From assembly GCA_963763475.1 (NCBI GenBank), contig CAVXOR010000005.1, positions 52,728 to 116,727 of the forward strand: a stretch of DNA of 64,000 nt. Direction: 5' to 3'. Below the pieces are notes generated by a model. That model was not told the origin of the DNA. It saw only the letters and a list, made by a program, of their open reading frames with translations, and did not search any database. This DNA comes from AC-32 sp963763475. Lineage in GTDB: Bacteria > Actinomycetota > Thermoleophilia > Gaiellales > Gaiellaceae. How positions within the stretch are numbered: position 1 is the stretch's first letter; each line of letters opens with the position of its first letter. Shown piece after piece: positions 25,074 to 33,841 of this stretch. The position numbers were made by a program, and so were the translations under genes.

Positions 25074-25595
25074 CTACGACTGCGCGTCGAGCCAGCGGCG
25101 CGCCTCGGCGACCGTGCGCAGACGAACGAAGCGCGGGTCGGCGCCGTAGCGCTTGGGCCACGTCCGCCGGTGGCGGAAGTGCGTCTTCAACATCCACCAG
25201 AAGAGCGAGTCCCGGCCCCAGAAGGCGCCGCGCCAGGACTCGCGGTTGCCGCTCCAGAGCTCGACGTTGTCGCGAATGCGGTCGATCGTCCGCCGCCACA
25301 AACGCCGCAGCTTCAGCGAGAGAGGCAGGTCCAGCCACACGATCGTGTCCGCGGGCCCGATGACCGTGGTGCCGAGCTTCGACTCGTAGTTGCCGTCGAT
25401 CACCCAGCCGTCGGGGAGCTGCGCCAGCTCTTCGAGCACGCGGGCGCGGAACTCTTCCGCCGTCGGCTGGTACCAGTCCGGCCCGTGGTGGAGCGAGTCG
25501 AGCTCGACGAAGGGCAGCTCGAGACGCCGCGCCAGCTCCCGGGCGAACGTCGTCTTGCCGGAGCCCGATGTGCCCTTGACGTTGACGCGCCTCAA
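25074..25595 (-). CDS. Small P-loop kinase, adenylate/shikimate-kinase-like
   Basis: 173 residues. Walker A GTSGSGKTTFARELA (about 9-23), followed by FVELDSLHH, the substrate-binding segment of the AdK-like P-loop family often annotated as topology modulation protein. WVIDGNYES and TIVWLDLPL (Walker B-like) follow, with an Arg-rich lid (LRRLWRRTIDRIRDN). The phosphate acceptor is unknown. TTG 25595 overlaps the stop of the HIT-like gene (TTGA 25592-25595). No better in-frame start exists without running through that gene. Confidence 0.72.
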   Translation of the reverse strand: MRRVNVKGTSGSGKTTFARELARRLELPFVELDSLHHGPDWYQPTAEEFRARVLEELAQLPDGWVIDGNYESKLGTTVIGPADTIVWLDLPLSLKLRRLWRRTIDRIRDNVELWSGNRESWRGAFWGRDSLFWWMLKTHFRHRRTWPKRYGADPRFVRLRTVAEARRWLDAQS

Positions 25596-26158
25596 GCGAG
25601 CGCGGCTTTGAGCGCCTCGAGGTCGGCGCGCCACTGCTGCTCGGGGACCGGCGGCAGGACGTCGTCCCAGATCCCCGCGAAGCTGCCGATCAATTGCGGG
25701 ACGCGCGCGGGACGGGCCATGAACCACCAGTGCAGATGCTCGCCGCCGTCGCCCCAGCGGCAGACGTGGACGCGGCCGATGTTGCCGAGCCCACGGATGG
25801 CGCGCTCGATCCGCGCGAGCAGGACGCCCAGCTCGGCGGCCAGCTCGTCCGACAGGTCGCCGGGGTCCGCGTAGTGCTCGCGCGACTCGAGCAGGACGAT
25901 CAGTGGCAGGCCGGTCGGCTCGTCGAACGTCCAGAGGCGCCAGTGCTCGTTCGTCCAGAGGTACTCGTCGTCGCACGCGTCACAGCGGCGGCAGTCGACC
26001 CCACCCTCGCCGAAGCGCGGACGCTCGCGCTCCACGGGCGGCTGGAGAGCCCGAGGCCGCAGCTCGCCCTCGAACGGCCAGGTCTCCCACTCCTCGACGG
26101 GCGGCATTCGCAGCGCGTCCTTGGCGCGCGCGTAGAGCTCTTCGGGCGTCTCCGGCAC
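25592..26158 (-). CDS. HIT-superfamily-like protein with zinc ribbon
   Basis: 188 residues. CRRCDACDDEYLW (about 57-69) is a compact Cys cluster suited to zinc. GGEHLHWWFMARP (about 139-151) contains an HxH element, like the nucleotidyl-transfer/hydrolysis motif of HIT/GalT proteins. It may hydrolyse or transfer nucleotides; the substrate is unknown. The gene runs divergent from lhr. The start is GTG, with TAGCAT (minus strand, 26170-26175) 11 bases upstream overlapping the lhr -10 element. Confidence 0.65.
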   Translation of the reverse strand: MPETPEELYARAKDALRMPPVEEWETWPFEGELRPRALQPPVERERPRFGEGGVDCRRCDACDDEYLWTNEHWRLWTFDEPTGLPLIVLLESREHYADPGDLSDELAAELGVLLARIERAIRGLGNIGRVHVCRWGDGGEHLHWWFMARPARVPQLIGSFAGIWDDVLPPVPEQQWRADLEALKAALA

Positions 26159-26185
26159 TTGGCGGGCCGATGCTAACGTCGAATC
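26159..26185. promoter_or_regulatory. Divergent promoter between HIT-like gene and lhr
   Basis: 27-bp spacer. TAACGT (26174-26179, plus) ends 6 bases before the lhr ATG. TAGCAT (minus, 26170-26175) faces the other way and shares two base pairs with it. Confidence 0.5.
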
Positions 26186-29100
26186 ATGGCTGCGCTCGAC
26201 GTCTTCTCACCGGAAACGCGTGCCTGGTTCGAGCAGGCCTTCGACGGGCCGACCCCCGCGCAGGAGCTCGGCTGGCCGTCGATCGCGCGCGGCGGGCACA
26301 CGCTGATCCAGGCGCCGACCGGCTCGGGCAAGACGCTCGCGGCCTTCCTCTACGGGATCGACCGGCTCAACTCGAGCCCGGGCGAGGGCCTGCGCCTGCT
26401 CTACGTGTCGCCGCTGAAGGCGCTCAACTACGACATCGAGCGCAACCTGCGCGGGCCGCTTGCCGGGCTGCGCTCCGAGCTGCGGGTCGGCGTACGCACC
26501 GGCGACACGCCCCAGAAGGAGCGTGCCGCGATGGTGCGCAAGCCGCCCGACATCCTGATCACGACCCCGGAGTCCCTCTTCCTGCTGCTGACCTCGCAGG
26601 CACGCGAGACACTGCGCGGGATCGAGACCGTGATCGTGGACGAGGTGCACGCCGTCGCGGGCACGAAGCGCGGAGCGCACCTGGCGCTGAGCCTGGAGCG
26701 GCTCGACCGGCTGACGGGCAAGCCGATTCAGCGCGTGGGCCTCTCGGCGACCCAGCGGCCGCTCGAGGAGATCGGGCGCTTCGTCTCCGGCGGCCGCGAG
26801 ATCGAGCTGGTCGACGCCGGCCGTGCGAAGGAGCTCGACCTGAAGGTGGTCGTTCCGCTCGACGACATGCGCGAGCCGGAGGAGCAGCAGTCGATCTGGC
26901 CCTCGATCTACCCGGAGATCCTCGAGCTCGTCCGCTCGCACCGCTCGACGATCGTGTTCGTCAACAACCGGCGCCTGGCCGAGCGGTTGGCGTTGCGCCT
27001 CAACGACCTTGCCCAAGAAGAGATCGCGCGCGCCCACCATGGCTCGCTCGCGCGTGAACAACGCACCGAGGTGGAGGAGCTGTTGAAGAAGGGCGAGATC
27101 CCGTGCCTGGTCGCGACCTCGTCGCTCGAGCTCGGGATCGACATGGGCGCCGTCGACCTGGTGATCCAGGTCGAGTCGCCGAAGTCAGTCGCCCGCGGGC
27201 TGCAGCGCGTCGGCCGCGCCGGCCACGAGCTCGACGCGGTCTCGAAGGGCCGCATCTTCCCCAAGTTCCGCGCCGACCTGCTCGAGTCGGCGGTCGTCGT
27301 CAAGCGGATGCTGGAAGGCGGGATCGAGGAGACGAAGATCCCGCACAACCCGCTGGACGTGCTCGCCCAGCAGATCGTGGCCATCTGCGCCGACGAGGAG
27401 ATCGCCGTCGAGGAGCTGCACCGGCTGGTGCGCGGGGCCTATCCGTTCGCCGACCTCTCGCGCGTCCAGCTCGAGAACGTGCTCGACATGCTCGACGGGC
27501 GCTACCCGTCGGACGAGTTCGCCGAGCTGCGGGCACGCGTCGTCTGGGACCGCACCGCCGGAGTGGTGAAGGGCCGTCAGGGCGCGAGGCGCCTGGCCGT
27601 CACGAACGCCGGCACGATTCCCGACCGCGGGCTCTTCGGTGTCCACCTGGTGGACGGCGGCGGCCGCGTCGGCGAGCTCGACGAGGAGATGGTCTACGAG
27701 GCCCGGGCGGGCCAGACGTTCCTGCTCGGCGCCTCGACGTGGCGGATCGAGGAGATCACCCGCGACCGTGTGCTCGTCTCGCCGGCGCCGGGGGTCCCTG
27801 GCGCGGTGCCGTTCTGGAAAGGCGAGGGCGTCGGCCGCCCCTACGAGCTGGGCGAGGCGATCGGCGCGACCTCTCGCGAGCTGGTCGCGCTGTCGGACGA
27901 GCAGGCGACTGCTCGACTGCAGGCCGAGCACATGCTCGACGAGCGAGCGGCGACGAACCTGCTCACCTTCCTGCGGGAGCAGGAAGGCGCCACCGGCGCC
28001 GTGCCCTCCGATCGCACCGTGGTCGTTGAGCGGTTCCGGGACGAGATCGGCGACTGGCGGCTCTGCATCCTCACGCCCTTCGGCGGCCGCGTGCACGCGC
28101 CCTGGGCGCTGGCCCTGGGCGCGCGGCTGCGCGACTCGCTCGGCCTCGAGACGCAGGCGATCTGGTCGGACGACGGGATCGCGATCCACCTGCCGGACGC
28201 CGACGCGCCCCCGCCGGTCGACGAGGTGCTGCTCGAGCCCGAACAGGTCGAGGAGCTCGTCACCCGGGAGCTCGGCGACACGGCGCTCTTCGGCGCGCGG
28301 TTCCGGGAGAACGCGGGCCGGTCGCTGCTGATCCCGCGCCGCCGACCGGGCGAGCGCACGCCGCTCTGGCAGCAGCGCCTCAAGTCGCAGTCGCTCCTGC
28401 AGGTCGCGCGCCGCTACCCCGCCTTCCCGATCGTGCTCGAGACCTATCGCGAGTGCCTGCAGGACGTCTTCGACCTACCCGCGCTTAAGCGGCTGCTGCA
28501 GGGCCTGCGCACGCGGCAGATCGACCTCGTCGACGTCGAGACGCCCTCGGCGTCGCCGTACGCGGCCTCGCTGCTCTTCGACTACGTCGCCAACTACATG
28601 TACGAGGACGACACGCCGGCCGCCGAGCGTCGCGCGCAGGCGTTGTCGCTCGACCGCGACCTGCTCCGTGAGCTGCTCGGCCAGGAGGAGCTGCGGGACC
28701 TGATCGACCCCGGGGCGCTCGCGAACGTCGAGAGCCAGTTGCGAGGGGACGCGCGCTCGCCCGACGAGCTGCACGACCTGCTCCGCCGCCGCGGCGACCT
28801 CCGCGAGGGCGAGTACCCCGGCGACCTGGCCGAGCCGCTGCTGTCCGAGCGCCGCGCCGTGCACGTCCGTGTCGCCGGCGAGCGGCGCCTGATCGCCGCC
28901 GAGGACGCCGGGCGTTACCGCGACGCGGTCGGCGCGATGCCTCCCGGCGGGCTTCCCGAGGTGTTCCTCGAGCCCGACGACGAGCCGCTGCATTCGCTCG
29001 TGCGCCGCTTCGCCCGCTCTCGTGGTCCGTTCACCACCGCGGAGGCGAGCGAGCGCTTCGGCCGCGACGTCGAGCAGGTGCTACGTGAGCTCGAACGCCG

Positions 29101-30400
29101 CGACGAGCTGGTGCGCGGCGAGCTGCGGCCCGGCGGGAGCGAGCGCGAGTGGTGCGACCCGGAGATCCTGCGACGGCTCCGCCGCGCCTCGCTGGCGGCG
29201 CTGCGGCGCGAGGTCGAGCCGGCCGAGCAGGCTGCGCTCGGACGGTTCCTGCCCTCCTGGCACGGGATCGGTCGCCGCGCATCGCTGCGCGAGGCGCTGG
29301 TGCCGCTCCAGGGTCTGCCTACCCCGGTTGCGCTCTGGGAGAGCGACGTGCTCCCCCGCCGCGTTCCGGGCTACCGGCCAGAGCAGCTCGACGCGCTCTG
29401 CGCCTCCGGCGAGGTCGTGTGGGCCGGAGCGGGGCTCGACCGCGTCGCCCTCTACTTCCGCGAGGATGCGCCCGCCCTCGGGCCGCCGCCTGCGGCGGAC
29501 CGGCCGGAGAAGGAGATCCACGAGCGACTGCGTGCCGCGCTCGGCCGCAGCGCGCTCTTCTGGTACGACCTGCTGCTCGACACGGGCCTGGAGGCCGAGG
29601 AGGCACTGCCCGCGCTCTGGGATCTCGTCTGGGCCGGCGAGGTGACGAACGACGCGTGGACGCCGCTGCGGGCAGGCCGCCGCTACAAGACGCAGGCCCA
29701 GCGACCGAGGCCGCGCCGTTTCTCGCGCCGTCGCGCCGGCGAGGTGACCGCCACGCAGGGACGCTGGTCGCTGACCGCGCGGCTCTTCCCGGGCCGCCCC
29801 GACCGGCGCGCGCTCGCCGAGCTGCTGCTCGAGCGGCAGGGAATCGTCACCCGCGACGGAGTGCGCGGGGAGGGCATTCCGGGCGGCTATGGAGCGGTCT
29901 ACGGCGAGCTGAAGGCACTCGAGACGCTCGGCCTCTGTCGGCGTGGTTACTTCGTCGAGGGGCTGGGGGGAGCGCAGTTCGCGCTCGGCGGCGCAGTCGA
30001 GCGGCTGCGCGAGCTGCGGCCGAAGGATGGGGAAGAGGCGGAGCCGCTCGTGCTGGCCGCCGCCGACCCGGCCCAGCCTTATGGTGCCGCCCTGCCGTGG
30101 CCGAAACGTTCGGAAGGGCGCGCCGCGCGAGTTGCAGGCGCCTACGTCGTCCTGCTCGGGGGCGAGCCAGCGCTCTACATCGAGCGCGGCGGACGGTCGC
30201 TCGTGCCGCTGCGGGAGCCCGACGAGGACTGGCTGCGACCGGCGATCGCCGCACTCGTCGCGCACGTCAAGGCCGGCGGGGCGAAGCGCCTCGCGGTCGA
30301 GCGCTTCGACAGCGAGCCGGTCGGCAACAGCCAGGTGCTGCCGTTGCTGCTCGAGGCCGGCTTCGTCGCCGGTCCTCGCCGGGCCGTTCTCCGCCCCTAG
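26186..30400 (+). CDS. lhr: Lhr-family ATP-dependent helicase
   Basis: 1404 residues, the length of bacterial Lhr with its C-terminal extension. RecA domain 1: Q-motif region, Walker A QAPTGSGKTLAAF (about 44-56), DEVHAV box (about 152). RecA domain 2: FVNNRRLAERLA, HHGSLAREQR, and motif VI LQRVGRAGHE (about 340). A winged helix and the Lhr-core region follow, and the last 500 residues form further winged-helix/beta domains. Lhr is a 3'-to-5' translocase linked to DNA damage repair. It is divergent from a HIT-like gene and leaderless by TAACGT at 26174. The stop shares CTAG 30397-30400 with the convergent lipoprotein gene. Confidence 0.93.
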   Translation: MAALDVFSPETRAWFEQAFDGPTPAQELGWPSIARGGHTLIQAPTGSGKTLAAFLYGIDRLNSSPGEGLRLLYVSPLKALNYDIERNLRGPLAGLRSELRVGVRTGDTPQKERAAMVRKPPDILITTPESLFLLLTSQARETLRGIETVIVDEVHAVAGTKRGAHLALSLERLDRLTGKPIQRVGLSATQRPLEEIGRFVSGGREIELVDAGRAKELDLKVVVPLDDMREPEEQQSIWPSIYPEILELVRSHRSTIVFVNNRRLAERLALRLNDLAQEEIARAHHGSLAREQRTEVEELLKKGEIPCLVATSSLELGIDMGAVDLVIQVESPKSVARGLQRVGRAGHELDAVSKGRIFPKFRADLLESAVVVKRMLEGGIEETKIPHNPLDVLAQQIVAICADEEIAVEELHRLVRGAYPFADLSRVQLENVLDMLDGRYPSDEFAELRARVVWDRTAGVVKGRQGARRLAVTNAGTIPDRGLFGVHLVDGGGRVGELDEEMVYEARAGQTFLLGASTWRIEEITRDRVLVSPAPGVPGAVPFWKGEGVGRPYELGEAIGATSRELVALSDEQATARLQAEHMLDERAATNLLTFLREQEGATGAVPSDRTVVVERFRDEIGDWRLCILTPFGGRVHAPWALALGARLRDSLGLETQAIWSDDGIAIHLPDADAPPPVDEVLLEPEQVEELVTRELGDTALFGARFRENAGRSLLIPRRRPGERTPLWQQRLKSQSLLQVARRYPAFPIVLETYRECLQDVFDLPALKRLLQGLRTRQIDLVDVETPSASPYAASLLFDYVANYMYEDDTPAAERRAQALSLDRDLLRELLGQEELRDLIDPGALANVESQLRGDARSPDELHDLLRRRGDLREGEYPGDLAEPLLSERRAVHVRVAGERRLIAAEDAGRYRDAVGAMPPGGLPEVFLEPDDEPLHSLVRRFARSRGPFTTAEASERFGRDVEQVLRELERRDELVRGELRPGGSEREWCDPEILRRLRRASLAALRREVEPAEQAALGRFLPSWHGIGRRASLREALVPLQGLPTPVALWESDVLPRRVPGYRPEQLDALCASGEVVWAGAGLDRVALYFREDAPALGPPPAADRPEKEIHERLRAALGRSALFWYDLLLDTGLEAEEALPALWDLVWAGEVTNDAWTPLRAGRRYKTQAQRPRPRRFSRRRAGEVTATQGRWSLTARLFPGRPDRRALAELLLERQGIVTRDGVRGEGIPGGYGAVYGELKALETLGLCRRGYFVEGLGGAQFALGGAVERLRELRPKDGEEAEPLVLAAADPAQPYGAALPWPKRSEGRAARVAGAYVVLLGGEPALYIERGGRSLVPLREPDEDWLRPAIAALVAHVKAGGAKRLAVERFDSEPVGNSQVLPLLLEAGFVAGPRRAVLRP

Positions 30401-30745
30401 CGGATCCCCGGGTCGTAGGTGAAGTCGCGTGGCCTGAATCCGTCACCGCCGACGACGATGCGGTGCGGGGCCACGTGCGCCGGAAGCGTGTAGCTGCCGC
30501 CGGTCAGCTCGACCCGGTAGCGGCCGCCCCGGTCCGTCGTCGCGACGGTCTGGTGGTCGCCGCGGGTGAAGACGAGGCGGAAGCGTCGAGCGGGTCGCGT
30601 GCAGCTGGTGCCCGTGCGGCAGACGGGTGTGGCGGGGGAGACGTAGACCGTGCCGAAGAGTCCGCCGCCGTGGCACCGTCGGCCGCAGCCGCAGCCGGCG
30701 AGCACCAGAGCGGCGGCCGAGGCCGACGACGATGCGGGCGATCAC
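30397..30745 (-). pseudogene. Small lipoprotein gene with a probable single-base frameshift in the signal peptide
   Basis: The last 100 codons (30397-30705) encode an intact small beta-rich domain (LFGTVYVSPATPVC...YRVELTGGSYTLP) that resembles a carboxypeptidase-regulatory/Ig-like fold. Their first usable start would leave only four residues before Cys, too short for export. In another frame GTG 30745 gives MIARIVV. Removing one G near 30724 joins the two into MIARIVVASAAALVLAGC, a textbook lipoprotein signal with lipobox LAGC. So either the assembly has an inserted base or the gene is broken. TACCCT (minus, 30755-30760) lies 9 bases before GTG 30745. It is convergent with lhr. Confidence 0.6.
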
Positions 30746-30768
30746 TGCGCGGCTAGGGTAGCCGGGTC
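30746..30768. promoter_or_regulatory. Divergent promoter: one TAGGGTA core serving both strands
   Basis: TAGGGT (30754-30759, plus) lies 9 bases before the Nei ATG. TACCCT (minus, 30755-30760) lies 9 bases before the lipoprotein GTG. The two -10 elements overlap by five base pairs in the sequence TAGGGTA. Confidence 0.5.
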
Positions 30769-31523
30769 ATGCCCGAGGGAGACGCGCTCCACCGCGCCGC
30801 GCGCAGGCTGCAGGCGCTCGTCGGCGAGCGCGTCGCGGTCGAGACGCCACACCCGCGCGCGGCCTCGGTGCTCGCGGCCGGGCGCCTCGACGGGCGCAGG
30901 CTCGAGGCGGTCGAGGCGGTCGGCAAGAACCTGCTGCTGCGCTTCGAGGGCGGGCTGGTGCTCCGCAGCCACCTGCGCATGAGCGGCCGCTGGCAGGTGC
31001 GTCGAGCGCGGCGCCGAGAAGCACGGCAAGCCGTGGCTCGTGCTGACCGGGACCGAGCGCGAGGCGGTGCTCTGGAACGGGCCGGTGCTCGAGCTGACGA
31101 GGCGCGGTACTCGGCGGCTCGGGCCGGACATTCTCGCGCAGCCGCCCGATCTCGCCGGGATGGTCGCGAACCTGCGCCGCGAGCGGCAGGGCCGAGAGCT
31201 CGGCGATGCGCTGCTCGACCAGCGGCTGGTCGCCGGGATCGGAAACGTCTGGAAGGCCGAGTCGCTCTGGCGCGCCGAGCTCTCGCCGTGGCTACGGCTC
31301 GCGCGGTGTCCGACGAGGAGCTCGAGCGCGTGCTCGGAGAGGCAGCGCAACTGATGCGCTCCGCGCTCGACGGTCACGGCGGCAAGCGAGTCGTGTACCG
31401 GCCGCCGGGCGGCCGTGTCAGCGCTGCGGCGCTCCGATCCGCTCGCGCGGCCAGGGCGACGACAACCGCACCGCGTACTGGTGTCCTGGCTGCCAAAGAG
31501 GAGAGGAGCCGCCGGGCGCGTAG
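30769..31523 (+). pseudogene. Fpg/Nei-family DNA glycosylase broken by three frameshifts
   Basis: The start MPEGDALHRAARRLQ has the catalytic Pro2 and Glu3 of Fpg/Nei glycosylases, which excise oxidised bases. The reading frame then shifts three times: +1 near 31003 (after SGRWQVR, resuming at ERGAEKHGKPW), -1 near 31304 (resuming at AVSDEELERVLG) and -1 near 31400 (resuming at AAGRPCQRCG). Joined, the pieces give a complete protein including LDQRLVAGIGNVWKAE and a C-terminal zinc finger C-x2-C...C-x2-C (PCQRCGAPI, YWCPGCQ). Because every domain survives, recent decay or assembly indels are both plausible. TAGGGT (30754-30759) is 9 bases before the ATG. Confidence 0.85.
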
Positions 31524-31532
31524 TGGCCATCC

Positions 31533-32774
31533 GTGGCCGTGCGCGCTCCGCACCTCTACCGCTCCCTGCGCTGCTTCTGTCTGGCGGGCTTCTCGTTGCT
31601 CGCGGACGACGTGGCCCGCGGGGACGAGCTTCCGTTCGCGTTCGAGGAGCACGCCTCGCGCGGGCCGAGCTCGCTCTACGAGTATCGGCCGCTCACCCGC
31701 TCCTACGTCGAGGCCCGGGCGGAGCGGCTGAGCGCGCTCGCAGACGCGAGGCTGGCGATCGAGGACCTCGGCCGCGAGCCGGCGGCGGCGATCTACGCCG
31801 CGGCCCACTCGGGCAAGGCCGGCGACCAGCCGCTGCTGCGGACGATCGTGCTGCCGCTGCTCGCCGACGTCGCCGATGCCTGCGGCGGGTTCGACTGGAG
31901 CGACGAGGCGTTCGACCGCGCCTACGTCGAGCTCGAGCGCTCGCTGCTTGGGGAGCGCCGGACCTATGCCGCCGTCGCGCCGCTCGTGGGGATCTCGCTC
32001 GGCACGCAGCTGGAGCTCGCGGACGGGCTCCGGATTCGCGTTGCCGCCGCGGGCGAGCTGGCCGCGCACTGGCCCGAGGCGAACGGACTGCTCCCGGCCG
32101 GCTTCGGCACCGAGCCCGACCGGCTCTGCGTGCTCGAGCTGGAGCGCGCGCTGCTGCCCAACGAGCCGCGGGCGCCCGACGCGCCCGGAGAGCTGGCCGA
32201 CGCCGTCAGCGCGCTGCGCCTGGCGACCGCCGCGCCCGTCGCGGCCGGGCCGGTGCTGTTCGAACGCCTCGACTGGCGGCCGTTGGCGATCCGCCCGATG
32301 CTGCCGATTGCCGCGACCGAGCCAAGGGGCGAGCCCACACGGCTCGACTCCTTCCGCGCGCGGCTCGCCTCGGATCTGCTCGCGCGTCTGGGGCGGGCCG
32401 AAGAGGACCCGGAGCTGGCGGAGGCACTCGACCGCTGGGAGCTGTCGCTGTTCGCGGACGAGCCGTTTCGCTCGGAGCAGCTCCGTGAGGCTCTGGCCGC
32501 GCTGCTGGGCGGGGCCGACGGGCTCTGGGCGGCCTCGGTGCGGGCAGCGGTGCTGCTCGGCGAAACCGGAAGCGAGCGGGCCGAGCAGCTCGAGCGCCTG
32601 CGTGGCCTCGCGCGCGGCGAGCCGGCCGGAAGCGCGGCTGCCGACGCGGTGCGCAAGGCGGTCGTCGAGACACTCGCTCACGGCGACCGCGCCGGCCTCG
32701 TGGCAGCGCTCGACGACGCGCTCGTCGGAGTCCGGCCGCGTCCGGCAGGCTACTTCGCCGCGCTGGCCTCCTAG
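31533..32774 (+). CDS. Protein of unknown function, 413 residues
   Basis: A GTG-started frame of 413 residues with no motif I recognise. The sequence is mostly helical, rich in Ala, Leu, Glu and Arg, with no signal peptide, membrane segment or nucleotide-binding loop. Segments such as LLRTIVLPLLADVADACGG and FERLDWRPLAIRPM look like packed helices. Codon usage matches its neighbours. It follows the broken Nei gene by nine bases and could be co-transcribed with it. The stop shares CTAG 32771-32774 with the convergent gene. Confidence 0.6.
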   Translation: MAVRAPHLYRSLRCFCLAGFSLLADDVARGDELPFAFEEHASRGPSSLYEYRPLTRSYVEARAERLSALADARLAIEDLGREPAAAIYAAAHSGKAGDQPLLRTIVLPLLADVADACGGFDWSDEAFDRAYVELERSLLGERRTYAAVAPLVGISLGTQLELADGLRIRVAAAGELAAHWPEANGLLPAGFGTEPDRLCVLELERALLPNEPRAPDAPGELADAVSALRLATAAPVAAGPVLFERLDWRPLAIRPMLPIAATEPRGEPTRLDSFRARLASDLLARLGRAEEDPELAEALDRWELSLFADEPFRSEQLREALAALLGGADGLWAASVRAAVLLGETGSERAEQLERLRGLARGEPAGSAAADAVRKAVVETLAHGDRAGLVAALDDALVGVRPRPAGYFAALAS

Positions 32775-33553
32775 AGCGGGGAGGGCACCGACGTCGCGGG
32801 GCGCGGGAGCACGGTCGTGCCCGGGCAGGGTGTGGCCTGTGAGAGCTTCGCCGCGAACGTTGCTCCTCCGCCGAGCTGGTAGGCGTCGTGAACGCGCAGC
32901 GGCAGGCAGTCGTCCGGGCCGGGCTGCTCGACCCGGAAGACCTGCACCAGCCGGTTCGCGTCGACCTCCGACACGGCCAGCTCGCCCGGGTCGAGGTCGT
33001 GACTGGTGTACGCCGTGTCGCAGCTCGCGTCGTGGCATGCGCGCACGGTCACCGCCCGGCCCGTGTCATTTGCGAGCCGCAGCGTGACGGTCGTCTCCGG
33101 GCCCGTGTCGACCAGGATGCCGGCGACCACGACCCCGACGATCGCGGCCGACGCGGCCAGAACGCCGATCGCGATCCAAAGCTTGACGCCGCGCGTCAGC
33201 ATCAGCCTCGTGTGCTCGGTGGGAGCCTGGAGATCGGGGAATGGATCGGTCCACGGCCGGCCGAGCTGCCGGGCGCGGCGGCGACTGTCCTGTCGGAGAT
33301 TCTGTTTGACGGCGTAGGTGAGGTTTTCGCGGCCGATCCGACCGCGGTCGTCCGAAGAGTCGATGAGCGCAGCCATCTCGAGCACGTGCTCGAGGCCTTC
33401 CGGGTCGAGCGCGCGGGCGTAGCCCTTTCGCGCGCGGTCGAGCCGCTTGAGAGCGGCGCGGCCATCGCCGCGATCGATCGCCGCGCGGGCCTCGCCGAGC
33501 TCGCGGTCGGGACTGGCGGCCACGCTGGGGAGGAACCGTATCCCTTTCGGCAC
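32771..33553 (-). CDS. Membrane-anchored protein of unknown function
   Basis: About 260 residues. The N-terminal half is cytoplasmic: basic and helical (ELGEARAAIDRGDGRAALKRLDRARKGYARAL looks TPR-like, interrupted here by no stop). A single strong membrane span (LWIAIGVLAASAAIVGVVVAG, about residues 130-150) follows. The outside domain of about 100 residues has four cysteines (VRACHDASCDTAY, DDCLPL, TPCPG) likely to form disulfides. This is a type II-like single-pass topology. The start is uncertain: GTG 33553 or GTG 33568, both without a Shine-Dalgarno sequence. The function is unknown. Confidence 0.5.
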   Translation of the reverse strand: MPKGIRFLPSVAASPDRELGEARAAIDRGDGRAALKRLDRARKGYARALDPEGLEHVLEMAALIDSSDDRGRIGRENLTYAVKQNLRQDSRRRARQLGRPWTDPFPDLQAPTEHTRLMLTRGVKLWIAIGVLAASAAIVGVVVAGILVDTGPETTVTLRLANDTGRAVTVRACHDASCDTAYTSHDLDPGELAVSEVDANRLVQVFRVEQPGPDDCLPLRVHDAYQLGGGATFAAKLSQATPCPGTTVLPRPATSVPSPL

Positions 33554-33598
33554 GGTCCGGACACACACCCGCGCCGATTGCCGGGCTACCTTCGAGCG

Positions 33599-33814
33599 AT
33601 GGACGAGGCCCGCGCGGTACTGCGAAGGTTGAGCCGGATCGAAGCGCTCGAGCGCGAGGGCGCGCCGCCACGCTCGCTGCTCGCCGAGGTGCACGCGCTG
33701 CTGGCCGAAGCGGAGGCGTGGGCGGCCGCGGAGCGGGATGGGGTGGAGCTCGCCGAGGCCGCGCTCGAGCGCTGCCGCGATGCGCTCGCCGATTCCACGG
33801 CGGCGGCGCGGTGA
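33599..33814 (+). CDS. Small coiled-coil-like protein
   Basis: 71 residues, starting MDEARAVLRRLSRIEALERE. The heptad-like spacing of Leu/Ala and dense alternating Glu/Arg suggest a two-helix coiled coil. There is no other motif. ATG 33599 has TACCTT (33587-33592) exactly 6 bases upstream, and the stop is followed by the AzlC gene 27 bases later. The promoter-like element and continuous actinobacterial codon usage are the reasons to call it a gene. It is similar in style to the small gene at 53467. Confidence 0.5.
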   Translation: MDEARAVLRRLSRIEALEREGAPPRSLLAEVHALLAEAEAWAAAERDGVELAEAALERCRDALADSTAAAR

Positions 33815-33841
33815 GTGGTGGCGCGCGCGGCATGATTCGGC

